From NCBI RefSeq assembly GCF_030818415.1, contig NZ_JAUTAE010000001.1, positions 932,501 to 996,500 on the forward strand: a stretch of 64,000 nt of DNA, given 5' to 3'. Positions within the stretch are counted from its first letter, which is position 1. Each line of letters begins with the position of its first letter. The notes beneath the pieces were generated by a model that searched no databases, was not told the DNA's origin, and saw only the letters and a program-made list of their open reading frames with translations. The translations under genes and the position numbers were made by a program. Shown here piece by piece: positions 28,884 through 37,283 of this stretch. Origin of the DNA: Sphingomonas sp. SORGH_AS_0950 (lineage in GTDB: Bacteria; Pseudomonadota; Alphaproteobacteria; Sphingomonadales; Sphingomonadaceae).

Positions 28884-30250
28884 ACGAAGTAGAAGGCCAG
28901 CCCGGCCAGGTTCCAGACGACGAACCGGATGATGGTCGAACTGGGCAGGCTGAACAGCAGATAGATACAGCCCAGGATGGCGAGCGTGCCGACCAGATAG
29001 GGCTGCGGGCAGCGGAACAGCCGCTTGGCGTCCGGCGCCTTGCGCCGCAGCACCATCAGGCAGGCGCCGACCGCGATGAAGGCGAGCAGCGTGCCCGCAT
29101 TGGCCAGCTCGGCGATCTCATCCAGTCGGAAGGTGCCAGCGACCAGCGCGATCGAGAGGCCGGTGACCAGCGTGATGCGGGTCGGCGCGCCGCTGCGCTT
29201 GCTGACCACGGCCAGCGACTGCGGCAACAGGCCGTCGCGTGCCATGGTGAAGAAGATGCGGCTCTGCCCGTACATCATGACCAGGATGACCGAAGGCAGC
29301 GCGATGACCGCGGCCAGCGCGATCAGATGCGCCGCCTGGGGCTGGCCCAGCGAGCGAAGGACCAGCGCCAGCGGCTCGGGCGAATTGGCGAGCTGCTGGA
29401 AGGGCATCGATCCGATCGCCGCAACGGCCACCGCCATGTAGATCAACGTGCAGACCAGCATGGAGCCGACGATACCGATGGTCAGGTCACGGCTGGGGTT
29501 CTTGGCTTCCTCGGCGGAAGTCGCGACCGCGTCGAACCCGTAAAAGGCAAAGAACACGATCGCCGCCGCCGCCATCACGCCGCGCTTGGCACCGTCCACC
29601 TCGTGCGCGGCAAAGCCATAGGGCATGAAGGGATGAAGGTTATCGCCCTGGAAGGCGGGCAGGGCAAAGGCCACGAAGATGCCCAGCGCCACCAGCTTGA
29701 TGACGACGAGGACGATATTGAGCGTCGCGCTCTCACGCGTGCCCGCGATCAGCATGCCCATCACCGACAGGGCGACGACCACCGCGGGCAGGTTCACGAT
29801 GCCGCCGCCATGCGGCCCGGACAGGAGCTCGGGCGGCAAATGTATCCCCGCCGCCTGTATCCAGCCGACCAGATAGCCACCCCAGCCGACTGCGACCGCC
29901 GAGCAGGACAGCGAATATTCCAGGATCAGGCTCCACCCCACGACCCAGGCCAGCGTCTCGCCCAAGGCGGTGTAGCTGAAGGTATAGGCGCTGCCCGCCG
30001 CCGGGATCAGCGTGGCCAGTTCGGCATAGGCGAGCGCCGCGCAGGCGCAGACCGCGCCCGCGATCGCGAAGGCCAGGATGACGGCGGGCCCCGCCCGTTC
30101 CGCGCCCACCCCGGTCAGCGTGTAGATGCCGGTGCCGACGATCGCGCCGACCCCCAGCGCGATGAGGTGCGGCCAGCTGAGCGTCTTGGCCAGCGCCTGC
30201 CCTTCCCCATGCTGGGTCGCGCTGCCCAGCGGTTTGAACGGTCCGAACAT
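28847..30250 (-). CDS. APC-superfamily amino acid permease (CAT family)
   Basis: 467 aa from ATG 30250 (an in-frame TTG lies at 30259). About 12 transmembrane helices; signatures LIALGVGAIVGTGIYTLTG (helix 1, substrate-binding GxG), FAFYGFDAVATSAEEAKNPSRD (helix 6 to loop) and MYGQSRIFFTMARDGLLP (helix 8) are typical of cationic/neutral amino acid transporters of the CAT type. It is the last gene of the run GH127-Ldh2-DUF885-DapA-like-GntR-permease, so it probably imports the amino acid the cluster degrades; hydroxyproline or a proline analogue would fit, but the sequence does not fix specificity. Confidence 0.88.
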   Translation of the reverse strand: MFGPFKPLGSATQHGEGQALAKTLSWPHLIALGVGAIVGTGIYTLTGVGAERAGPAVILAFAIAGAVCACAALAYAELATLIPAAGSAYTFSYTALGETLAWVVGWSLILEYSLSCSAVAVGWGGYLVGWIQAAGIHLPPELLSGPHGGGIVNLPAVVVALSVMGMLIAGTRESATLNIVLVVIKLVALGIFVAFALPAFQGDNLHPFMPYGFAAHEVDGAKRGVMAAAAIVFFAFYGFDAVATSAEEAKNPSRDLTIGIVGSMLVCTLIYMAVAVAAIGSMPFQQLANSPEPLALVLRSLGQPQAAHLIALAAVIALPSVILVMMYGQSRIFFTMARDGLLPQSLAVVSKRSGAPTRITLVTGLSIALVAGTFRLDEIAELANAGTLLAFIAVGACLMVLRRKAPDAKRLFRCPQPYLVGTLAILGCIYLLFSLPSSTIIRFVVWNLAGLAFYFVYGRRRSALAAG

Positions 30251-30285
30251 GTGAAGCAAAATCCCCCGCCTCGATGGTTTCCATG

Positions 30286-30996
30286 CTATCCGGCGAGTGC
30301 GAACCCGCCCTTCAGGTCCATCAGCGTGGACCGGATATGCGCGTCAAGCAATGATTGAACCCGTTCCGCGTCGCGCGCCAGAAAGGCATCGAGCTGTTCG
30401 CGGTGTTCCAGATGCGCGCGGGCATCGCGCCCGGCGGGTTGCAGATGCGCGACGACATAGCGCTCCGCCAGCACCGCCAATTGTCGGATCATGCGGATGG
30501 TGAGCGGCCGTCCGATCGGGCGGACCATCGCCATGTGGAATTGCCGGTTGGAAATGGCGACCTGCGCCAGATCGTTGGTCGCGGCGCGGTCCAGCATGTC
30601 GAACGCCGCGATCAGCCGCGTCCGGTCCTCGTCATTCGCGACCAACGCCGCGCGCGCCGCCGCCGCCGGTTCGAGGCGGCAGCGAAGCATGTAGATTTCC
30701 TCGGCCCGCGCCGCACTCAGCCGACCGACCAGATAGCCGCGATTGGCGACCCCCTGGAGCAGCCCCTCCTGCTCCAGCCGGGCGAGCGCCTCGCGCAGCG
30801 GGATCTTGCTGACCCCCAGCTCGGCGGCCAGCGCGTCCTGCCGGATCGGCCGGTCGCCCCCCAGCGTCCCGGCCACGATCCGTTCGCGGACGATGGCGAA
30901 GATCCGATCCGCCAGCGTCTGCACGACGATGACGCCCCCGCCCCGCGCTCGGCCGTCATCCGGCACCATGTCGCGGGGCGGGAGCGTCGTCGCCAT
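30286..30996 (-). CDS. GntR/FCD-family regulator of the accessory locus
   Basis: 236 aa. DNA-binding domain: LADRIFAIVRERIVAGTL, IRQDALAAELGVSKIPLREA, LARLEQEGLLQGVANRGYLV; FCD domain with EIYMLRCRLEPAAAARAALV and EHREQLDAFLARDAERVQSL. Compared with the regulator at 19835, the recognition-helix region IRQDALA-ELGVSKIPLREA is nearly identical. The ATG overlaps the stop of the DapA-family gene by 1 nt (TGATG), so it is translationally coupled to it. The candidate operators ATACCGTATAC at 31939 and 37198 probably bind this protein. It likely responds to a carboxylate intermediate. Confidence 0.92.
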   Translation of the reverse strand: MATTLPPRDMVPDDGRARGGGVIVVQTLADRIFAIVRERIVAGTLGGDRPIRQDALAAELGVSKIPLREALARLEQEGLLQGVANRGYLVGRLSAARAEEIYMLRCRLEPAAAARAALVANDEDRTRLIAAFDMLDRAATNDLAQVAISNRQFHMAMVRPIGRPLTIRMIRQLAVLAERYVVAHLQPAGRDARAHLEHREQLDAFLARDAERVQSLLDAHIRSTLMDLKGGFALAG

Positions 30997-31910
30997 CAGG
31001 CGGCCTTGCTCAGCCCGAGGGTCGGGCGGGTCGCGGCGGCCTTTTCGACCATCGCGATCACCTGGGCGCGGCGTTCGCCCTCCAGGACGTAGCGCGGCGG
31101 CAGCACGCGCTCCGAACCGCGACCCATGACCTGCTCGGCCAGCTTGATCGACTGGACCAGGTCATGCTCGGCATCGAGGTGGAGCAGCGGCATGAACCAG
31201 CGATAGATTTCCATCGCCTTGGCATGATCGCCCCGCTCGAACGCGGCGACCAGTTCGACCGACTCCTTGGGGAAGGCGTTGGTCAGGCCCGAGACCCAGC
31301 CCTGCGCCCCGAGGTACAGCCCCTCGAGCGCCACGTCGTCCAGCCCGGCGAACAGGACGTAACGATCGCCAAAGGCGTTGCGGAAGTCGGTGAAGCGACG
31401 CGTGTCGGGGGCCGATTCCTTGACCGCGACGATGTTCTTCACGTCGACCAGCGCTTCGAGCACCGTCTGGTCGATGACCGTGCGATAGGCGGGCGGGTTG
31501 TTGTAGAGCATGATCGGCAGGCCGACCTGATCCGCCACGCCCTTGAAATGGTTCACCAGTTCATGCGCCTTGGGCACATAGACCATCGGCGGCAGCAGCA
31601 TCAGGCCGTCGGCGCCGGCCTTCTCGGCGGCCTGCGCATAGCGGACCGCGCGGCGCGTGTCATATTCCGACACGCCGGTGATCACCGGCACGCGGCCGTC
31701 GACCGCCTCGACGATCGCGGTCAGCACCGTGACCTTCTCATCATAGTCGAGCGAGTTGTTCTCGCCGACCGTGCCCAGGGCGATGACGCCGGTCACGCCG
31801 TCGCGGACCAGATCGTCCACCACGCGCTGCGTGTCGGCGAGATCGATCGAAAGATCCTCCCGCACCTGGGTCGTCACCGCGGGGAATACGCCACGCCAGC
31901 CGATGCTCAC
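30996..31910 (-). CDS. Dihydrodipicolinate synthase-family lyase/deaminase (catabolic)
   Basis: 304 aa DHDPS/NAL-family class I aldolase. It has the Schiff-base Lys at about 164 (VAVKESAPDTRRF), Tyr at about 136 (IMLYNNPPAYR), and GTVGENNSL in place of the biosynthetic GTTGEAATM, so it is not a second DapA. Family members with such a signature include 2-keto-3-deoxy sugar-acid lyases and the delta1-pyrroline-4-hydroxy-2-carboxylate deaminase of hydroxyproline catabolism. Neighbours (permease, Ldh2 reductase, peptidase, arabinofuranosidase) make the last possible, and L-KDA dehydratase for arabinose is an alternative. An ATACCGTATAC site lies just upstream. Confidence 0.85.
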   Translation of the reverse strand: MSIGWRGVFPAVTTQVREDLSIDLADTQRVVDDLVRDGVTGVIALGTVGENNSLDYDEKVTVLTAIVEAVDGRVPVITGVSEYDTRRAVRYAQAAEKAGADGLMLLPPMVYVPKAHELVNHFKGVADQVGLPIMLYNNPPAYRTVIDQTVLEALVDVKNIVAVKESAPDTRRFTDFRNAFGDRYVLFAGLDDVALEGLYLGAQGWVSGLTNAFPKESVELVAAFERGDHAKAMEIYRWFMPLLHLDAEHDLVQSIKLAEQVMGRGSERVLPPRYVLEGERRAQVIAMVEKAAATRPTLGLSKAA

Positions 31911-31938
31911 AATCTGTCTTCCTGCTGTTTATATTTAG

Positions 31939-31949
31939 ATACCGTATAC
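31939..31949. promoter_or_regulatory. GntR operator candidate in the DapA-like gene promoter (ATACCGTATAC)
   Basis: ATACCGTATAC lies 29 bp upstream of the ATG at 31910, in the 74-bp gap after the DUF885 gene. The identical 11-mer is in the GH127/DUF5695 divergent region. GTATAC is the palindromic core. Confidence 0.65.
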
Positions 31950-31984
31950 TTTTTAGCAAATCGATCGTCGCAGGTCAATCGTGA

Positions 31985-33787
31985 TCATTCCTCATCGGGA
32001 TAGGGGCCCTTGCCGCCCTCCGCGATGAACTGATTGGTGCGCTGCGCGATGACGGGCAAGGGGACATAGCCCAGTTGCAGCATCGCATCGTGCCAGGCGC
32101 GGATGTTGAACTTCGGCCCCAGCGCCTTCTCCGCCTTGGCGCGCGCCTTCTGGAAGGCGAGCTGCCCCATATAATAGGACAGCGCCTGGCCCGGCCATGC
32201 GATGTAGCGGTCGACCTCGGTCTCGATCTCGTGATCCGACAGCGCGGTATTGTCGTGGAGATAGGCCTGGGCCTGTTCGCGGCTCCATCCCATGGCATGG
32301 ATGCCGGTATCGACCACCAGCCGCGCGGCGCGCCAGGCCTGATAGGACAGCATGCCGAACCGATCATAGGGCGTCTTGTAGAAGCCCATATCCTCGCCCA
32401 GCGCCTCGCAATAGAGCGCCCAGCCCTCGCCATAGGCCGACAGATAGCTATCGCGGCGGAAAGCGGGCAGATCCTTGTTCTCGGCGGCCAGCGGCATCTG
32501 GAAGGCATGGCCGGGCGCGCTTTCGTGCAGCGTCAGCGCGGGCAGCGCATAGAGCGAACGCGACGGCAGGTCATAGGTGTTGACCAGATAGATACCCGGA
32601 CCGCCGCGCCCGGCGGTATAGAAGGGTGCGAGATCGGCGGGCACCGGCTTGATCGCGAACCGGCTGCGCGGCAGGCGGCCGAACCAGTCGGCGGCGATGC
32701 CGTCGAAGCTCTTGGCGAACCAGGCCGCGCGGTCGAGCAGTTCCTGCGGCGTCTTGGCATAGAATTGCGGGTCGGTGCGCAGGAAGGTCAGGAAGGCGGG
32801 GAAATCGCCCCTGAACTTCACCTCGCGCATCACATCGTCCATCCGCGCGCGGATGCGCTTGATCTCCGACAGGCCGATGGCATGGATCTGTTCGGGGGTC
32901 ATGTCGGCGGTCACATATTCGCGGATCTTCGACCGGTAATAGGCCTTGCCGTCGGGCAGGTCATAGGCGGCCGTGCTGGCCTGCCCGCCCGGCATATAGT
33001 CGTTGCGCAGGAAGGCGAGCAGCTTGACATGCGCGGGCAGGACGTCGTCGCGGATCGCCGCCTTCGCCTCGGCCCGCAGCGCCGCGACGGTGGCGGGCGC
33101 CATGGTGGCGGGCATGGTGCGGAACGGCGCGTAGAAGGGCTGGTCCTCGCCCAAGCCGGCATCGACCACCTGCGCGACACCGATATCGCGCCCCTTCAGC
33201 GTGACGCGCGGCGGGGTGAAGCCCCGCGCCAGTCCGGCGCGCATATTGCCGATCTGCTGGTCGTAATAGCGCGGCATCTGATGGAGCATCGCGATATAAT
33301 CGCGATACTGGCTTTCCTTGGTGAAGCTGCCCCGCGCCCAGCTGGCGAGATTGCCCCAGAAGCTGGTATCGGCGTTCAGCGGCCTCTCATATTCCCGAAA
33401 GCGCTGGGCGGCGAGCAGGGCATCGATCTGGCCGCGATAGACCATGTAATCGGTGCGAACATCCGGCGACAAGGCATTGATATCGATGCCGTCCAGCGCC
33501 TTGGCGGTTGCCTCCCACCGCGCGAGCCGTGCCGCCTGCGCTACCGGGCCGACATCGGGCAACTGGCGCGATCCGGCGCTGCCGCTATCCTCGTCGGCGG
33601 CGTTCTGGCTGACCCGCCATTTATACTCCGCCTCGGACAGGGCACGGAAGCGGGCGTCCGCCGCACGAGTCGCCGTCGCCGCTTTGCCACGCGGCTGCGC
33701 CGTCGGCGCCTTCGCCTCCGCGGCCCCCGGTACGCAGAGAAGGGCCATTCCCGCCAGAAGCGGTGCGATCCGGTTCGTCATGCTCAT
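31985..33787 (-). CDS. Secreted DUF885 zinc metallopeptidase-like protein
   Basis: 600 aa. Signal peptide MSMTNRIAPLLAGMALLCVPGAAEAK (ATG 33787 or 33781). DUF885 family: HESAPGH (about residue 421), an HExxxGH variant of the zinc motif, followed by SAYGEGWALYCEALGEDMGF, where the second Glu is the third ligand or catalytic residue. DUF885 proteins are gluzincin-like peptidases of poorly known specificity, some tested members being dipeptidases or carboxypeptidases. It is probably periplasmic. It sits 12 nt after the Ldh2 gene and may release amino acids from peptides made during glycoprotein breakdown. Confidence 0.85.
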   Translation of the reverse strand: MSMTNRIAPLLAGMALLCVPGAAEAKAPTAQPRGKAATATRAADARFRALSEAEYKWRVSQNAADEDSGSAGSRQLPDVGPVAQAARLARWEATAKALDGIDINALSPDVRTDYMVYRGQIDALLAAQRFREYERPLNADTSFWGNLASWARGSFTKESQYRDYIAMLHQMPRYYDQQIGNMRAGLARGFTPPRVTLKGRDIGVAQVVDAGLGEDQPFYAPFRTMPATMAPATVAALRAEAKAAIRDDVLPAHVKLLAFLRNDYMPGGQASTAAYDLPDGKAYYRSKIREYVTADMTPEQIHAIGLSEIKRIRARMDDVMREVKFRGDFPAFLTFLRTDPQFYAKTPQELLDRAAWFAKSFDGIAADWFGRLPRSRFAIKPVPADLAPFYTAGRGGPGIYLVNTYDLPSRSLYALPALTLHESAPGHAFQMPLAAENKDLPAFRRDSYLSAYGEGWALYCEALGEDMGFYKTPYDRFGMLSYQAWRAARLVVDTGIHAMGWSREQAQAYLHDNTALSDHEIETEVDRYIAWPGQALSYYMGQLAFQKARAKAEKALGPKFNIRAWHDAMLQLGYVPLPVIAQRTNQFIAEGGKGPYPDEE

Positions 33788-33799
33788 ACCCTTCCTGCT

Positions 33800-34810
33800 T
33801 CAACCATTCAGTGCCGTGACGTCGCGGTGCAGATCGGCGGGGATCACCACGCCCTCCGCCAGCGACACCGCCCGCGCCGCATAGCGCCGGGCCGAGGGCA
33901 GGCGCGCGCCCTGCCCCGTGATCGCGGCGAACATCGCCTCCGCCCGCGCCTGATGTTCGGGCAGAAGATCGCCCAAAAACCCCTTGGGATCGATCGCGAT
34001 GATCAGTTCGCCGCCCAGCGGCGATCCGCCGCGTCCGGCATCGATGTCGATCGACTCGCGGCTGGTCATGTCGCCGATCAGCGGCCCGGCGAGCAGTTCG
34101 ACCATCGCCGCCAGCGCCGATCCCTTATGCCCGCCAAAGGTCCGCATCGCGCCCGACAGGATCGCGGCGGGATCGGTGGTGGGACGTCCCTCCGCATCGA
34201 CGCCCCAGTCGTCGGGCACCGCCTTGCCCGCGCGGCGGTGAAGCTCGATCTCGCCGCGCGCGACCATGCTGGTGGCGAAGTCGAAGACGAAGGGCGGGCC
34301 ATCGGGGCGCGGCCAGCCGAACGCGATCGGATTGGTCCCGAACACCGGCTCGGCCCCGCCCGACGGCGCGACCCAGGCATGGCTGGGGGTGAAGGCCAGC
34401 GCGACCAGACCCGCCTCGGCCAGTTCCTCGACCTCGGGCCAGAGCGCGGCGAAATGCACGACATTGTTGAGCGCCAGCGCGGCGATACCGTTCCTGCGCG
34501 CCTTTTCGATCAGCGCGGGCTTGCCGGTCTGGAACGCCAGCTGGGCAAAGCCGCCGCCGCCATCGACGCGGACCAGCGCATGCGCGGGATGCGACAGGAC
34601 GGGTTCGGCATCGGGCACCACCACGCCCTTGTTGATGCTGGAGACGGCGACCAGCAGGCGATAAATGCCATGCGACGCGCATCCGTCGCGCTCGCCCGCG
34701 ACCATCGTCTCGGCCACCGCCTCGGCATGGGCGGGGGCGAGCCCCGCGCCCAGCAGCTTGGCCCGCGCGAGCGACCGCAACTCCGCCAGCGTCATGCGGA
34801 TGCCGGTCAC
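33800..34810 (-). CDS. Ldh2-family NAD(P)H-dependent oxidoreductase
   Basis: 336 aa. The family includes malate/L-lactate dehydrogenase (Ldh2), ureidoglycolate dehydrogenase and delta1-piperideine/pyrroline-2-carboxylate reductase (DpkA). Motifs: ERDGCASHGIYRLL (catalytic His), DGGGGFAQLA, NNVVHFAALWPEVEELAEAG, FGTNPIAFGWPRPD, VFDFATSMVARGEI, and TFGGHKGSALAAMVELLAG (cofactor-binding). In Hyp or D-proline catabolism DpkA-like enzymes reduce delta1-pyrroline-2-carboxylate to L-proline; this is the preferred but unproved role here. Its ATG overlaps the GH127 stop by 4 nt. Confidence 0.87.
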   Translation of the reverse strand: MTGIRMTLAELRSLARAKLLGAGLAPAHAEAVAETMVAGERDGCASHGIYRLLVAVSSINKGVVVPDAEPVLSHPAHALVRVDGGGGFAQLAFQTGKPALIEKARRNGIAALALNNVVHFAALWPEVEELAEAGLVALAFTPSHAWVAPSGGAEPVFGTNPIAFGWPRPDGPPFVFDFATSMVARGEIELHRRAGKAVPDDWGVDAEGRPTTDPAAILSGAMRTFGGHKGSALAAMVELLAGPLIGDMTSRESIDIDAGRGGSPLGGELIIAIDPKGFLGDLLPEHQARAEAMFAAITGQGARLPSARRYAARAVSLAEGVVIPADLHRDVTALNG

Positions 34811-37182
34811 GCGGTCACGCCCTTCCTCGCGGTGAACAGGCGCATGCCGAAGATCGGCCCCGCCGTGCTGCGATCATGCGGGACGATGCGGATGCGCACG
34901 CTCTTCTTGCCCGCCGTCACCCCTAGCGGAAGCGGATATTCGACGTCGAAGAACTGACCCGGCTTGTCGCTTTCCAGATGCTGGGTGGCGACCTTCACAT
35001 TGTCGACCAGAATGTCGAAGTCGCGCTTGCGCTCGTCGCCCCAATAGGTCGCCTGAAGCACCAGCGGGCCGGGACGCACCGCCATGCTGAACTCGATATA
35101 GCCCCCCGACCGCGCATCGCGACCCTGCCGCCCGCGATAGGAGACGGGATAGGAAATCTCCGAGGTAAGTCCATGATCGCGCTCGGGTTGCATCTCGCCC
35201 AGATGCATCACGTCGACCGAGCGCGCGGCGATGTCGCGGGCGCGTTCCTGGTCGGCGAGGAAGGCTGCCTCCTCCGCCTTCCATCCCGCTTCGGTGAAGC
35301 GCTTGAAATAGACCGCGCTGCGGCGATCATATTGGCTGAAGAAGGGGACGAAGCTGAGATCCGCCGGGCGAAACACGCCGCGCGTCGCATAGCGCGCCGG
35401 TGCGCCCTCGGCCGGGGTGAAGGCGGCCAGCGGATGCGCGCCGACCATGGCGGGGTCGGGCGAGTTCCACGGCGTCTCGACCGACCCCAGATCGGCGGCC
35501 ATCACCATCGGCCCGCGCACCACCGCGACCACGCTGTCGTCGCCCGGCGTCGGTTCGACCCGCAATTCCAGCGGCAGGCGGATGGCGACGCTGTCGCCCG
35601 CCTTCCACCGCCGCTCGACCACCGCATAGCCGCGGTCGAACACCGGCTCGACCGGCTGACCGTTGACCTCCACCACCGCCTGGCCCTGAGTCCAGCCGGG
35701 CACCCGCAGCGCCACCGGAAAGCGTCCGGCGCGATCGAGACGGGTGAAGCGCAACGTCGCCTGCCCCTCCATCGGATAGGCGGTGTCGAGCGTGACGGTC
35801 GCCCCGCGCCGCTCCCACCGCGCCTCGGCCGGGATATAGAGGTTCACGAGCAGCGCGTCCCCGCCCTGCCAGAAGATCGACTCGCCATGCTTGGCATGCG
35901 ACTCCATCCCCGAACCGACGCAGCACCAGAAGGCGTCGTCCTTGGGCGTCGAGAATTCACGCGCCATGCCGGTCATCAGCGGCGTCATATAGGTGAAGCC
36001 GCCATTCTCCGGATTCTGCGCCGCCATGACATGGTTCAGATGCGCGCGTTCATAGAAGTCGAACAGCGCCGCCTGGGGCTGCCAGCCATAGAGGTGCCGG
36101 GTCAGCTTGAGCATGTTGTAGGTGTTGCAATGCTCGCACGTCTGCTCGGTGATGTGCCGCGCGATCGTGTCGGGCTCCGAGAAATACTCACGGTCCGCAT
36201 TGCCGCCGATGACATAGCTGTGATGCTGCGTCACCGTGTCCCAGAAGAAGCGCGCGCCCGCCGCCGGTGCGGGATTGCCGGTGATCTCATGGATTCGCGC
36301 CAGGCCGATCAGCTTGGGCACCTGCGTATTGGCGTGGAAATTGGCGAGCTGGTCCTTCCCCGCCACCAGCGGGTCGAGCACCTTGCGGTCATAGATGCGC
36401 TCGGCCAGCGCCAGCCACTGGCGGTCGCCGGTCCGCTGATAGAGTTCGGCGAAGCTCTCGTTCAGCCCGCCATATTCGCAGCCCAGCACTTCCTGCATCC
36501 GCGCATCGTCCAGCGCGGCGAAGACGCGGGCGAAATAGCCGCCCAGCCCGACCGCGACCGACAGCGCCTGCGCATTGCCCCAGCCGCCATGGATGTCGAG
36601 CAGCCCCGCGAACAGCTTGTGAACCGTGTAGAGCGGCGACCAGGACCCGTTGAGGTCGAACCCGCCCGACTTGATCTTGCCCGCCATGATCTCGGGGAAG
36701 ATCTCCTCGCCATCGACGATCGTGCCGTCGGGGCGCTTGCGCCCCAGCCCGCCGACATAGCCGTTGCCGCGCTTGGCCTGGGCCTCGGCCAGTTCGGCGA
36801 CGATATAGTCGGCGCGCCGCCGCATCTCGGTATCGCCGGTCTGCTGCCAGGTCAGCACCAGCGCCGACATGTAATGGCCCAGCGTATGGCCCGCGATCGT
36901 ATCGCTTTCCCAGCCGCCATAGATCTCCGCCTTGGGCTTCAGACCGGCATAGAGGCGGAAATTGTGGAGCAGCCGGTCGGGATCGAGCCGATAGAGATAG
37001 CGCCGGTTGGTCTCGACCGCGGTCGCATAGATGGACGGGCGCAGGCGAACGGCGTTCAGCGGCAGGGGTTCGGCCTTGGCGGGAAGTCGCGAAGCCGGTG
37101 CCGCGATCGCGCGGGGCGCCGCACCGATCAAGGCGGCGGTGGCCGCTCCCCGCATCCATTCGCGCCTGCTTGCCCGTACCAT
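34807..37182 (-). CDS. GH127 (DUF1680) beta-L-arabinofuranosidase-like protein, Tat-exported
   Basis: 791 aa from ATG 37182 with GGAGAG 4 nt upstream. The N-terminus SRREWMRGAATAALIGAAP is a twin-arginine signal. The (alpha/alpha)6 barrel, about 45-450, carries GHTLGHYMSAL, the EHCNTYNMLKLTRHLY segment (Glu 350, Cys 352) and FWCCVGSGMESHAKHG (Cys 420/421). In the Bifidobacterium enzyme HypBA1 the equivalent Glu/Cys/Cys/Cys bind zinc and one Cys of the WCC pair is the nucleophile, so the active site looks intact. Beta-sandwich domains follow. HypBA1 cleaves the beta-L-arabinofuranosyl linkages of hydroxyproline-rich glycoproteins. It is first in its operon. Confidence 0.9.
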   Translation of the reverse strand: MVRASRREWMRGAATAALIGAAPRAIAAPASRLPAKAEPLPLNAVRLRPSIYATAVETNRRYLYRLDPDRLLHNFRLYAGLKPKAEIYGGWESDTIAGHTLGHYMSALVLTWQQTGDTEMRRRADYIVAELAEAQAKRGNGYVGGLGRKRPDGTIVDGEEIFPEIMAGKIKSGGFDLNGSWSPLYTVHKLFAGLLDIHGGWGNAQALSVAVGLGGYFARVFAALDDARMQEVLGCEYGGLNESFAELYQRTGDRQWLALAERIYDRKVLDPLVAGKDQLANFHANTQVPKLIGLARIHEITGNPAPAAGARFFWDTVTQHHSYVIGGNADREYFSEPDTIARHITEQTCEHCNTYNMLKLTRHLYGWQPQAALFDFYERAHLNHVMAAQNPENGGFTYMTPLMTGMAREFSTPKDDAFWCCVGSGMESHAKHGESIFWQGGDALLVNLYIPAEARWERRGATVTLDTAYPMEGQATLRFTRLDRAGRFPVALRVPGWTQGQAVVEVNGQPVEPVFDRGYAVVERRWKAGDSVAIRLPLELRVEPTPGDDSVVAVVRGPMVMAADLGSVETPWNSPDPAMVGAHPLAAFTPAEGAPARYATRGVFRPADLSFVPFFSQYDRRSAVYFKRFTEAGWKAEEAAFLADQERARDIAARSVDVMHLGEMQPERDHGLTSEISYPVSYRGRQGRDARSGGYIEFSMAVRPGPLVLQATYWGDERKRDFDILVDNVKVATQHLESDKPGQFFDVEYPLPLGVTAGKKSVRIRIVPHDRSTAGPIFGMRLFTARKGVTA

Positions 37183-37197
37183 CTTGCTCTCCACAAA

Positions 37198-37208
37198 ATA
37201 CCGTATAC
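37198..37208. promoter_or_regulatory. GntR operator candidate in the GH127/DUF5695 divergent promoter (ATACCGTATAC)
   Basis: Exact 11-bp match to the site at 31939, here followed by CGTTAGCG. It is 16 bp from the GH127 start codon and about 75 bp from the DUF5695 start, so one protein could control both directions. Confidence 0.65.
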
Positions 37209-37283
37209 CGTTAGCGTTCGTTGGACAGAGGGTCAATCGCGTTGCCATAACCGGCGAAGCGACACCCGATGAAAGGGTTCTCG

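Noticed and set aside
32075..37272. Two very long plus-strand frames (32075-34957 and 34978-37272) antisense to DUF885, Ldh2 and GH127
   Set aside because: They mirror the conserved minus-strand genes; no recognisable protein family and no SD near their starts.
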